From: GCA-2715965 sp047608975
GTDB lineage: Bacteria > Verrucomicrobiota > Verrucomicrobiia > Limisphaerales > JAYPXF01
Length of the DNA stretch: 55,152 nucleotides
Assembly: GCA_047608975.1 (NCBI GenBank)
Contig: JBLFYM010000020.1
Span: forward strand, 1 to 55,152
Reading direction: 5' to 3'
Positions 44,096 through 51,831 of the stretch are shown here, one piece after another. Each line of letters opens with the position of its first letter. Within the stretch, counting starts at the first letter, position 1. The translations under genes were made by a program, and so were the position numbers. A model generated the notes under the pieces. That model was given only the letters and a program-made list of their open reading frames with translations, did not search any database and was not told the DNA's origin.

Positions 44096-44126
44096 AAAAA
44101 AAGGGCGCCCGGTTAGGAGCGCCCTT
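44096..44126 (-). terminator. Rho-independent terminator of the HU gene
   Basis: On the minus strand AAGGGCGC (44126-44119) pairs with GCGCCCTT (44108-44101) around a 10-base loop, and the stem runs straight into at least five more T (44100-44096). It lies 15 bases after the HU stop codon. Strong, well-formed intrinsic terminator. Confidence 0.85.
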
Positions 44127-44141
44127 CTGAGGAGGAAGTAA

Positions 44142-44435
44142 TTACTTCTTGGGCGGAATGATCGCATCCTTGCACGCCTTGGCGACGCGGAACTTAACGA
44201 CCTTCTTCGCAGGAATCTTGATGGTCTCGCCAGTCGCAGGATTGCGGCCCATGCGAGCCTTGCGAGCCTTGAGTTCCAATTTGCCGAGACCCGGAATTGT
44301 GAAACCAAGCTTCGCGTTCTTGTACGCGAGATTGGCCAGATTTTCCAAGAACGCGGCGACTTCCTTCTTAGGAAGACCTGAGTCCTCAGCGAGAGTTGCG
44401 ATGAGCTGGGACTTTGTGAGTGCTTTAGCTGCCAT
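44142..44435 (-). CDS. HU/IHF-family DNA-binding protein
   Basis: Nucleoid-associated protein of 97 residues. It reads KSQLIATLAEDSGLPKKEVA, then GFTIPGLGKLELKARKA, and the DNA-arm signature GRNPATGETIKIPAKKVV, ending in the Lys-rich PPKK. HU bends and packages DNA as a dimer. Pro of the RNP arm tip is present. The signature and size favour HU rather than IHF. The leader carries a short direct repeat (GCGTCTT twice, near 44473-44487). A strong terminator follows. Confidence 0.95.
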   Translation of the reverse strand: MAAKALTKSQLIATLAEDSGLPKKEVAAFLENLANLAYKNAKLGFTIPGLGKLELKARKARMGRNPATGETIKIPAKKVVKFRVAKACKDAIIPPKK

Positions 44436-44622
44436 AGATAGTTTTTTGTCTTTTAGGTTATGTAACAGGGTTTGCGTCTTGCGTCTTGCGACCCGCGCTG
44501 ATTAAAGCGGTGCCCCAAAGGTCCGCGCAAGCAGAATCATTAGGTTTTATGCACATTTCACCCCAGTAGGAAAAAGTCTGACGCGCACAACTACTTGACT
44601 GATTGCGCCTTTTAACGACGAT

Positions 44623-45639
44623 ATGCGCGTGGTCGCACTCGAAAGCATTGACTGTCCAGTACGTTACAAGATCGCCCGCACGGTGTTCGAGGGCGGGATG
44701 GGAATCGTGTATGAGGCGGAGCAACACGGGGCGAACGAATTCGTGAAGCGCGTCGCGATCAAGGTGATCCGTCAGAGCTTTGCGAATCAGAAACTGTTCA
44801 TCGAGAATTTCATCGGTGAAGCAAAGTTGGTGGCCGATCTCATTCACACCAACATCGTGCAGACTTACCACCTTGGCAAAACCGAGCGTGGGGAATACTT
44901 CATCTGCATGGAGCTGATCAACGGTGCCAACCTCGAGCAGTTCGTCACCCGGCTGCAGGAACAGAACCGCCAGCTACCCAAGGAACTCGCCGTCTTCATC
45001 GCCTCTCGCATCGCCCGCGGCCTCGCCTATGCTCATGCCAAATCCGATGCCGGTGGTCGCGCTCTGGGCATTGTCCACCGGGACGTGAATCTGAAGAACG
45101 TCATGATCGCCTTTGAAGGCGACGTGAAGGTGACCGATTTCGGAATCGCGAAGGCCCGGGGTTTGCTGCAGGACCAGGAAGGCGAAGTGGTTGCGGGCAA
45201 AGTGGACTACATGAGCCCCGAACAGTGTGATTTTCAGATCACCGACAAACGCTCAGACATTTTCTCCGTCGGTATCGTACTCGCGCAACTGCTGCTCGGT
45301 TACAATATCTTCAAGGGTTCCTCGATGAAGGAATCCCGTGATCGCATCATGAACCTCGATATTCCGAATTTCACGGAACTTGATGATCGCATCGATGAGC
45401 CGCTGAACAAACTGCTGAACAAGGCGCTCAAACGTAATCCGGACGAACGTTATCCTAACGCGGACGAGTTGCTGCACGATCTCGAGCACTACATTTACCA
45501 CGCCGGCTACGGCCCGACGAACGAGACGATGGGGCGTTTCATCCGCCAGCTCTTCGGCCAGGTGGATCACCAGCAGATCCCCCAGAAGCGGGGCCACACC
45601 GTGAAGCTGAACCGCCCGGTTCGCTCACCGAAATTCTGA
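44623..45639 (+). CDS. Soluble serine/threonine protein kinase
   Basis: Hanks-type kinase of 338 residues without any membrane helix. EGGMGIVYEAEQHG is the glycine loop, RVAIKVIRQSF has the ATP Lys, GIVHRDVNLKNVMIAFEGDV the catalytic loop with its Asp and Asn, KVTDFGIAKARG the DFG segment, and GKVDYMSPEQCDF the activation region; all catalytic residues are present. The catalytic loop reads HRDVNLKN rather than the common HRDLKPEN, as in a clade of myxobacterial and PVC kinases. The C-terminus beyond residue 305 is a short basic tail. An N-carbamoylputrescine-amidase-like gene starts 13 bases after its stop, so the two are probably an operon. Confidence 0.92.
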   Translation: MRVVALESIDCPVRYKIARTVFEGGMGIVYEAEQHGANEFVKRVAIKVIRQSFANQKLFIENFIGEAKLVADLIHTNIVQTYHLGKTERGEYFICMELINGANLEQFVTRLQEQNRQLPKELAVFIASRIARGLAYAHAKSDAGGRALGIVHRDVNLKNVMIAFEGDVKVTDFGIAKARGLLQDQEGEVVAGKVDYMSPEQCDFQITDKRSDIFSVGIVLAQLLLGYNIFKGSSMKESRDRIMNLDIPNFTELDDRIDEPLNKLLNKALKRNPDERYPNADELLHDLEHYIYHAGYGPTNETMGRFIRQLFGQVDHQQIPQKRGHTVKLNRPVRSPKF

Positions 45640-45652
45640 ACTCCCGTTGCCG

Positions 45653-46543
45653 ATGAAGCACGGCGATTCCCATGTCACGCTGGGGCTGCTCCAGTCCCGC
45701 TGCTCAACCGTTCCGGCTCGTAACCTCGATCGAACCATTCAACGAATCGAAGACGCAGCGTCGCGGGGAGCGCAGATCATCTGCACGCAGGAACTCTTCG
45801 GCTCGCGCTACTTCTGCCAGTCCGAAGATCACGGCAATTTCAAACTGGCCGAAAAGATCCCCGGTCCCACCACCAAGCGGCTGCAGACCGTGGCGAAGAG
45901 ATTGAAGATCGTCATCGTGGCATCGCTGTTTGAGAAACGTGCACCCGGGATCTACCACAACACGGCGGTCATCATCGATGCGGATGGCAAGCTGTTGGGG
46001 AGCTATCGCAAGATGCACATCCCTGATGATCCTTCGTTCCAGGAGAAGTTTTACTTCACCCCGGGAGACCTGGGGTTCCGCGCCTGGGAAACCAAGTTCG
46101 GCAAGATCGGTGTGCTCATCTGTTGGGATCAATGGTTCCCCGAAGCCGCGCGGCTCACCGCGATGCAGGGCGCGCAGATTCTTTTTTATCCGACCGCGAT
46201 CGGCTGGTTGCCGGAGGAGAAGGACGAGCAGGGAGAGACTCAATTGCAGGCATGGGAAACCATTCAGCGATCCCATGCGATTGCGAACGGATGCTATGTG
46301 GCTGCCGTCAACCGGGTCGGGCATGAAAAGATCCCCGGCAGCGGCGGCATCGAATTCTGGGGTAACAGTTTTGTAGCGGGAACGGGCGGCGAAATCCTCA
46401 AGCGCGCCGGGAGCAGTCGCGAACAAACACTAATCACAACCGTGGATCTCAACGCGGTGGACGAAACGAGAACGATCTGGCCGTTCTTCCGCGATCGACG
46501 GATCGACGCCTACGGCGACCTGACGCGGCGCCTGTCTGATTGA
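45653..46543 (+). CDS. aguB: Carbon-nitrogen hydrolase, N-carbamoylputrescine amidase-like
   Basis: Nitrilase-superfamily amidase of 296 residues; AguB converts N-carbamoylputrescine to putrescine, CO2 and ammonia. The catalytic triad is visible: Glu47 in CTQELFGSRYFCQ, Lys120 in SYRKMHIPDDPSFQEKFYF, and Cys157 in LICWDQWFPEAARL. The KMHIPDDP..EKFYFTPGD and WDQWFPEAARL segments are close to AguB rather than to other nitrilases. ATG 45653 is used; a TTG two codons upstream is the alternative. No agmatine deiminase (AguA) is in the window. It follows a Ser/Thr kinase by 13 bases. Confidence 0.88.
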   Translation: MKHGDSHVTLGLLQSRCSTVPARNLDRTIQRIEDAASRGAQIICTQELFGSRYFCQSEDHGNFKLAEKIPGPTTKRLQTVAKRLKIVIVASLFEKRAPGIYHNTAVIIDADGKLLGSYRKMHIPDDPSFQEKFYFTPGDLGFRAWETKFGKIGVLICWDQWFPEAARLTAMQGAQILFYPTAIGWLPEEKDEQGETQLQAWETIQRSHAIANGCYVAAVNRVGHEKIPGSGGIEFWGNSFVAGTGGEILKRAGSSREQTLITTVDLNAVDETRTIWPFFRDRRIDAYGDLTRRLSD

Positions 46544-46629
46544 ACATCTCAATTAACCACATAGATCTCACCGGGCGGAATCCTCCCTTAAATCTGTCTT
46601 TGCGTTCTTTGCGGCCAATTTGTCTGTGA

Positions 46630-47526
46630 CTACGTGGGGCAGATCACCCGGAGCGTATTCGGAAGCACTCCCATCGTCACCGGCAAGGCTCCCGCGAGAT
46701 CCCCTTCCAGCTCAAATTTCGCCCCCTTGTCCGAAGTCATTCGCACTTCACTCGCCTGAAAGTAAACGATCGGTTTGGGCACTTTGCTGTTCCCCAACAA
46801 CAGCGAGCACCCGAATCGGATCGCCGTCCAGAGATTGGCCTGGGGGAACACACAGATATCGATCTTCCCGTCGTTGAGGCTCGCATCTGGAAACACCTTC
46901 CATCTGCCCCCATAGAATTTCCCATTGCCGACGAGGACAAGTTCACCATCCACTTCCATTCCACCGGCTTGAACCTTCACCCTTTTCTGAGGCCGGCTCA
47001 AAGCGCGCAGACCGGCGAACAGGTAGGCGAGTTGGCGATACCTCCGCTTGGATTCCCAATCCACCAATTCGATCGCGGTCGCATCCAGACCCGCTCCGGC
47101 AAGCTGCGCAAAGTAGCGCCGCTGCGATACGCCGTCCGCCTTCGTATCCGCGTAAGGGAGATCGATCTTGCGCTCGCAACCCGCGACAATCGTTTCCCAG
47201 GCTTGCTTCGGGTTCTCCGGGAGGTTCAATTCCTTGGCGAACACGTTCACGGTCCCGAGCGGAAGCAATCCAAGCCGAGCCCGATTGAAGCCGTTGTCGG
47301 CCTGCCCCATTCCATTGAGCACCTCGTTCAGGGTACCATCACCGCCGGCGGCAACGATGTCTTCGATTCCGTCCCCTACGGCGGCGCATGCCAGTTCGGT
47401 GGCATGACCTGCCCATTGGGTGGGTTTCAGTTCAACACCACCGGGAATGCCTTCGAGAAACTCCCTAAACTTCAGCGCCCGTTCACCGCCCGCTGTGGGA
47501 TTGAATATGACACAGACTCTTTTCAC
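46630..47526 (-). CDS. Diacylglycerol-kinase-family lipid kinase (YegS/DgkB-like)
   Basis: Soluble lipid kinase of 298 residues. VCVIFNPTAGGERAL is the N-terminal strand-loop, IVAAGGDGTLNEVLNGM the ATP-binding GGDGT motif, LGLLPLGTVNVFAKEL the G-T-x-N-x-F-A segment, and the C-terminal beta-sandwich contains FPDASLNDGKIDICVF. The start is GTG 47526, chosen because AGGA lies five bases upstream and the Rossmann strand follows at once; the open frame reaches 47574 (TTG) with unrelated residues. Family members phosphorylate diacylglycerol, ceramide or related lipids. Convergent with the amidase gene and downstream of the enolase-superfamily gene on the same strand. Confidence 0.9.
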   Translation of the reverse strand: MKRVCVIFNPTAGGERALKFREFLEGIPGGVELKPTQWAGHATELACAAVGDGIEDIVAAGGDGTLNEVLNGMGQADNGFNRARLGLLPLGTVNVFAKELNLPENPKQAWETIVAGCERKIDLPYADTKADGVSQRRYFAQLAGAGLDATAIELVDWESKRRYRQLAYLFAGLRALSRPQKRVKVQAGGMEVDGELVLVGNGKFYGGRWKVFPDASLNDGKIDICVFPQANLWTAIRFGCSLLLGNSKVPKPIVYFQASEVRMTSDKGAKFELEGDLAGALPVTMGVLPNTLRVICPT

Positions 47527-47531
47527 CAAGA

Positions 47532-47535
47532 TCCT
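47532..47535 (-). promoter_or_regulatory. Ribosome binding site that fixes the lipid kinase start
   Basis: AGGA on the minus strand, five bases before GTG 47526. One of the few well-placed Shine-Dalgarno matches in the window; it decides in favour of a GTG start. Confidence 0.55.
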
Positions 47536-47612
47536 GATCGAGAACACACAAAACCATAATACATCGCCCCACAAATGGGCGATCTGCCGGAATGGAACGA
47601 AGGTTCGCCCGG

Positions 47613-49019
47613 TCAGGAATTGCCGTAGCTCGCCTCGGCTTCGGGCAATTCACGATTCACCTGTTCCTCGAAATAACTGAACCCATGCCCGGTCAAAGTG
47701 GAAAGATCCACCCAACCACCCCGGCGCTGATGAAGCCCGGGATGCACTTCCATTTCAGGCAGCGATGCCGCCGGATAGAACTGCATCGCGTTGGTTTCAA
47801 CGCCCATGATGGTGCCTACATGAGCCGCCAATTGAACATGCGGCACCTGCGCCAGCATTGGATTGGTCAGATCCTGAACCATCAGGGTCATTCCGTGCGC
47901 CCTGGCCCAACAGGCTGAAAGGATCGCCCCGGTCTGAGTCTTGCAGGTCTTGAGCGCAACACCGGTCCAGCCGAGTTCACGCCCGAGGCGAATGTGCTGC
48001 CAATCGTGCGCGCTTTCATCGAGGAAGAGTGGCTTCCGCGCGGAGACACTGCGCACGTCGATGCGATTCTTGTCGAGTTCGTAGGGGAATGGCTGCTCTA
48101 CGTACAACATCATTCCGTAAATGCGCGGATGCTCGCAACAGAGACGATCGAGGATGTCATTCACATACTCGGGATTCGTGACGGTACAATTGAAATCCGC
48201 GGTCAACCATTCGACGTCCTTGGCGATCGAGATTTCACCCACTTTCACAATCCGATCATAGTCCCAATCAGCGTCATTCCCACGCAGTTTGATCTTGAGG
48301 CATTTCAACCCGTCCACATCGATCCAATCCGGAAGCACCACCGGATAGCCATCGGCCGGATCATCACCCGTGAGTTCCGCGCGATCGATCTTGTCCACGC
48401 CGCCAACGAGATGCCATGCGCGCAGTTTCTTCTGTTCCATCCGGGTGGAGATGTAATCGCCCGGATATTTCCCTGCGAAGTCGATCCCTTCACCGTCGGG
48501 TTCCAGAAATTCACCGAGCGAGCGGGACATGAACTCCTCGCTGTAGGTCGAATAGATGGGCCGCTTCAACAGCCGCCCATAGGCATCATGAACCGCCACG
48601 TCGAACAGCGAGGCACAGATAAGCGCCGCGAGATAGGGCATCGGTTCCATCCCCGGCCGGTTGCCGTTGGTTTCTTTCAGTAACTTGGGCAATGCGTGCG
48701 TGATGAAATCCTGTCCGATCTCGATCGGATGCCCCTTGCTGGAGAACGAGGACCATTCCTTCGCCAAACGCACACAAAAATTCTTCATCACGCCGTGCCG
48801 GGATTCATAGCCCATCGTACTCGGCCAGGCCCAAGTCACACTCAAAGGCGTCTCCCCCCAACCGTCGGTCCGATTCCCCTGCCCGTCCTCGACGGTGATC
48901 CGAACGCGCGCACAGGTGACGTAACTGACCGTCTCTTTGCCAAATTTCAGGGGCACCCGGGTATTGACCGGTAGAAAATGAAGCGTCGCACCGACGCAGC
49001 GAATATCTGTTGATTTCAT
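47613..49019 (-). CDS. Enolase-superfamily enzyme (mandelate racemase / muconate cycloisomerase-like)
   Basis: A 468-residue enzyme of the enolase superfamily. Catalytic positions can be traced: LKCLKIKLRG (K-x-K acid/base pair), LTADFNCTV (metal Asp), MLYVEQPFPYEL (metal Glu), PLFLDESAHDW (metal Asp/Glu) and VALKTCKTQTG (second Lys). Members abstract a proton alpha to a carboxylate, e.g. sugar-acid dehydratases and cycloisomerases. It is about 100 residues longer than usual; extra sequence lies in the N-terminal third, including segments such as SYVTCARVRITVEDGQGNRTD and the loop around EFLEPDGEGIDFAGKYPGD. Start ATG 49019 (KSTDIRCVGATLHFL) is favoured over 49073. Substrate unknown; a sugar acid from the polysaccharide route is possible. 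Confidence 0.85.
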   Translation of the reverse strand: MKSTDIRCVGATLHFLPVNTRVPLKFGKETVSYVTCARVRITVEDGQGNRTDGWGETPLSVTWAWPSTMGYESRHGVMKNFCVRLAKEWSSFSSKGHPIEIGQDFITHALPKLLKETNGNRPGMEPMPYLAALICASLFDVAVHDAYGRLLKRPIYSTYSEEFMSRSLGEFLEPDGEGIDFAGKYPGDYISTRMEQKKLRAWHLVGGVDKIDRAELTGDDPADGYPVVLPDWIDVDGLKCLKIKLRGNDADWDYDRIVKVGEISIAKDVEWLTADFNCTVTNPEYVNDILDRLCCEHPRIYGMMLYVEQPFPYELDKNRIDVRSVSARKPLFLDESAHDWQHIRLGRELGWTGVALKTCKTQTGAILSACWARAHGMTLMVQDLTNPMLAQVPHVQLAAHVGTIMGVETNAMQFYPAASLPEMEVHPGLHQRRGGWVDLSTLTGHGFSYFEEQVNRELPEAEASYGNS

Positions 49020-49168
49020 TGCGGAAAAACTGCGGCGAGACTCCGCGAAAACCTCAGCCTCTCCAAGCCTCAATTCCGCCGTTCTCGGTTCCTCAAGCGC
49101 TTATCAAATGCCGGAACTTCGCCCGCTTTCCAAACACCAATTGACTTGCCCGCGCTGCCCAAGCAAAT

Positions 49169-50110
49169 ATGACTCCCAACAAGGCCATGGAAGAAGAATT
49201 CCGAATTATCTGTCCGCTGTGTGAAGGACCGATCGCCTATCCATCAGATTGGGAAGGCGAGGAAACCTCATGTCCTCATTGTTCAGAACTGATCTACCTC
49301 CTGAGCAAAGAACTCCCGTCACCACCGCCGGTCGCCATTCCGGTGGCAGAACCCGTCGCGGCCACACCTGCCAAACCGGTCACCGTGAAGGTCAAGCGTG
49401 CCGTTGCCAAACCGGTCGCCGTGAAAGTCGGTGCTGTTTCGGCTGGCGGGGTTGCTCAGCCAAACAAACCGATCCCGCGCAAAAAGGTCTCCTCCATCAG
49501 AAAAGCCGTGATCAAGTCGAAGGTCACCAATCCTGGAGCCACGCCACCGAACCGGAAAAAAATCACACCACCGAAAACCGGAGTCATCACAATCCCCCAT
49601 CTTTTCAACGCCACTCCACTGGAGAAGAAGGGGACAAACATGTCCCCGGAGATTGTTTACCGCGATCCCGTGGACTTCAACTGGTTCAACAAGACGCGAC
49701 TGGGAAGGACAGCCGATGAATGGAAAGTCCGCTGGATCGGCCTGCATGTGCAGGACAAAAAATCGAAACCGTGGATCTCACTTCACCTCGAAGCCACCCA
49801 ACAAGAACCGTTCAACCATCGCTTCATCGAGATCCGCGCTGGCGGAAAGGTATTCAAATTGCCGGGGGATTCGAATATCGGCAAAGAACACGTCGAATCG
49901 GAACCAGTGGCCACGCTCAACGAAAAATACAGTTTTGAGCACGACGATTTCCGCTATCTCTGCGCGACGTTTTCAGAGCACGAACAGATTGAAATCGCCG
50001 TGGATGGGCTTGAATTCGATCTGTCGGACGATTTGTGCACCGAATTCCGCGAGTACACCTTGTCGTTTTTCGAGGCCATGCGACGCGAACTTCCGATCTA
50101 TTTCCGGTGA
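49169..50110 (+). CDS. Zinc-ribbon protein with Pro/Lys/Val linker and unrecognised C-terminal domain
   Basis: A 313-residue protein of unknown function. The N-terminus carries a four-Cys zinc ribbon (ICPLCEGPIAYP, EETSCPHCSELIYL). Residues about 50-145 are low-complexity, rich in Pro, Lys, Val and Ala with repeated AKPV units (TPAKPVTVKVKRAVAKPVAV), surely disordered. The C-terminal ~150 residues form a compact domain not recognised here: DPVDFNWFNKTRLGRTADEW, WISLHLEATQQEPFNH, KVFKLPGDSNIG, and IEIAVDGLEFDLSDDL. No signal peptide or helix. ATG 49169 or ATG 49187. It stands alone, divergent from the enolase-superfamily gene. The ribbon could contact nucleic acid or protein. Confidence 0.75.
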   Translation: MTPNKAMEEEFRIICPLCEGPIAYPSDWEGEETSCPHCSELIYLLSKELPSPPPVAIPVAEPVAATPAKPVTVKVKRAVAKPVAVKVGAVSAGGVAQPNKPIPRKKVSSIRKAVIKSKVTNPGATPPNRKKITPPKTGVITIPHLFNATPLEKKGTNMSPEIVYRDPVDFNWFNKTRLGRTADEWKVRWIGLHVQDKKSKPWISLHLEATQQEPFNHRFIEIRAGGKVFKLPGDSNIGKEHVESEPVATLNEKYSFEHDDFRYLCATFSEHEQIEIAVDGLEFDLSDDLCTEFREYTLSFFEAMRRELPIYFR

Positions 50111-50143
50111 AATTCGGCCCTGCCAAAGCACCCGTAAAAAAAA

Positions 50144-50171
50144 TTGTGGAATAAGCGAAGCTGATTATACT
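50144..50171 (+). promoter_or_regulatory. Candidate sigma70 promoter for the rhodanese gene
   Basis: TTGTGG (50144-50149), 16-base spacer, TATACT (50166-50171), about 80 bases before ATG 50254. The leader between them is AT-rich. Good match for -10, moderate for -35. Confidence 0.5.
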
Positions 50172-50253
50172 TCAAATCTCCAACCAGTTGCCCGCCACCG
50201 AGTGGTGACCGGAGCAAAAGTCAAAAAAACGTTCCAATCATAACACACAACAA

Positions 50254-50643
50254 ATGAAAAAACTCCTCGCACTCGCGACCGCACTCGTATTCGCCTCCTC
50301 GGCCATGGCCGGAGAATTCCCTGACATCAGCATCACTGAGCTGGAAAAGAAGATTGCAGACGGCAAGGTGACCGTCATCGACGTCATGGGCGCAAAATCC
50401 TTCAAGCGTGGTCACATCCCCGGCGCCATCAATTTCGCCGCCGCTCGCAAGAACCTCGGCAAATCACTGCCGAAAGACAAGGACTCGCTGATCGTCGCAT
50501 ACTGTGGCGGACCTTCCTGCAAGGCATACCGCAGCGCCGCCAACGCCGCTGAAAAGCTTGGCTACACCAACGTCAAGCACCTCTCCGCCGGCATCTCCGG
50601 ATGGTTGCAGGCCGAGAAGAAAACCGAAAAATCCGCGAACTAA
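50254..50643 (+). CDS. Periplasmic rhodanese-like protein
   Basis: A single-domain rhodanese of 129 residues with a signal peptide (KKLLALATALVFASSAMAGE). The fold is seen in ISITELEKKIADGKVTVIDV, AKSFKRGHIPGAINF and the active loop VAYCGGPSCKAYRSA, with the first Cys in the usual catalytic place and a second Cys four residues on; HLSAGISGWLQ closes the domain. Such exported proteins transfer sulfur to thiol acceptors or act in redox or cyanide-related chemistry. Preceded by a promoter candidate and followed by a strong terminator, so it is a monocistronic unit. Confidence 0.92.
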   Translation: MKKLLALATALVFASSAMAGEFPDISITELEKKIADGKVTVIDVMGAKSFKRGHIPGAINFAAARKNLGKSLPKDKDSLIVAYCGGPSCKAYRSAANAAEKLGYTNVKHLSAGISGWLQAEKKTEKSAN

Positions 50644-50665
50644 GTTCGCCTGATTCTCACCACCA

Positions 50666-50693
50666 CGCTCCGCGGCAACGCGGGGCGTTTTTT
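50666..50693 (+). terminator. Rho-independent terminator of the rhodanese gene
   Basis: CGCTCCGCG (50666-50674) pairs with CGCGGGGCG (50679-50687) with one G-T wobble over a GCAA tetraloop, followed by six T (50688-50693). It lies 22 bases after the stop codon. Confidence 0.88.
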
Positions 50694-50747
50694 GTATCCT
50701 GGGATAATCGGTCTGATCTGACGGATCTGACGGATCTGTCCGACCAC

Positions 50748-50775
50748 AAAAATGCCCGGCTCAAATGAGCCGGGC
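50748..50775 (-). terminator. Rho-independent terminator of the ThuA-like gene
   Basis: On the minus strand GCCCGGCTC (50775-50767) pairs perfectly with GAGCCGGGC (50762-50754) over the tetraloop ATTT, followed by A and five T (50752-50748). It lies 28 bases past the stop. Just to its left, 50714-50738 holds a short tandem ctgacggat repeat. Confidence 0.88.
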
Positions 50776-50802
50776 CGATTGCAAATTCGGGCGGATCTGA
50801 AC

Positions 50803-51831
50803 CTACTTGCTTTCCTTCGGTGCCAGCGCCGGTTTCACCTTCGCGCTCTTCGCCGTCGGGGTTGCATCGGCAGAGAGATCGCCGAGTGCGTACTGAATCC
50901 CGTCCAGGATGTGGCGCATGACGTTCGGTTTTGTGTAAGTGTCATCGCGATGCCCAAGATTCGTGAAGAAGACCCGGCCACCCTCGAACTCACGCAACCA
51001 TGAGACCGGCACCTGACGTGGACCGGCACCATACTGCTGCTTGTATTTATCGAAGCGTGGATTGTCCATGATCTTGCTGACCGCTTCCTTGCTCATGTCC
51101 AGGCTCACCAGAATCCGGAGCTTCTCTTCACCTTCAAACGTCTCGGGCTTGTACTGATAGATTTCATCCGTGTGCCAGAACCCCTTGCCCATGAAGGCCT
51201 TGTTCAGAACATGCATGGGATCGTCGAGCTTGAAAGCCCAATTCCCTCCCCCATTCCAGGGATGGCCATTGAACTGACCGCCGATCATCGCCGCGCCCAG
51301 CTTCCATTTGTAGAAATTGTCCCCGGCAGCATGAATTCCCGCCACGCCCTTGCCCTGCTTCATGAATTCAATGATCGCATCGCGCTGACTGTCATTCTCC
51401 AACACCAGATGGGTGGTGTTGTTGAAAATAATGGCATCATAGTTCCGAAGATTATCCCGGTTAAAATCCGCATACACATCGCTGAAGTCCGCAGTGAACG
51501 CCTTGGTCTTCTTCGCGATCGTGGCCAGTGAATGATTTCCGGATCCAATCGAGCTGTGCACAAAACCACCGCACCGGTAGAAGACCAGAACACGACGCGC
51601 CTGCTTGGGTTTGACCGTCGCCTTGCGCGGAGCAGCTTTGGCAATCGCCGCCTTCTTGTCGGCGGACAGTTTTCCCCATTCGGCCTTCCAATCTTCCCAA
51701 CTCTTCTTCTTGCGGGCCGGTTGCTTTTTCTTCTGCGCTTTCTTGGCCGGCTTTTTGGCGGCCGCAAGAGCATCGCCGCCGGGAATCAAAAATGCGGCGG
51801 CCAAGACGAGGATCAAAACGGTATTTTTCAT
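50803..51831 (-). CDS. ThuA-like (trehalose-utilisation fold) secreted protein
   Basis: A 342-residue exported protein. A signal peptide (TVLILVLAAAFLIPGGDALA) is followed by about 60 residues rich in Lys and Ala (AKKPAKKAQKKKQPARKKKS) and then a ThuA domain from about 78: VLVFYRCGGFVHSSIG, YDAIIFNNTTHLVLEND, GKGVAGIHAAGDNFYKW, GGQFNGHPWNGGGNW, and FEGGRVFFTNLGHRDDTY. ThuA is a glutamine-amidotransferase-like fold (PF06283), common in this phylum beside PVC-type haem proteins. Its function is not established; the basic leader might attach it to acidic (sulfated or uronic) polymers. Monocistronic with its own terminator. Confidence 0.88.
   Translation of the reverse strand: MKNTVLILVLAAAFLIPGGDALAAAKKPAKKAQKKKQPARKKKSWEDWKAEWGKLSADKKAAIAKAAPRKATVKPKQARRVLVFYRCGGFVHSSIGSGNHSLATIAKKTKAFTADFSDVYADFNRDNLRNYDAIIFNNTTHLVLENDSQRDAIIEFMKQGKGVAGIHAAGDNFYKWKLGAAMIGGQFNGHPWNGGGNWAFKLDDPMHVLNKAFMGKGFWHTDEIYQYKPETFEGEEKLRILVSLDMSKEAVSKIMDNPRFDKYKQQYGAGPRQVPVSWLREFEGGRVFFTNLGHRDDTYTKPNVMRHILDGIQYALGDLSADATPTAKSAKVKPALAPKESK

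Noticed and set aside
44592..44622. TTGACT just upstream of the second kinase as a -35 box
   Set aside because: A -10 box at normal distance would fall on the start codon and no good match is present.
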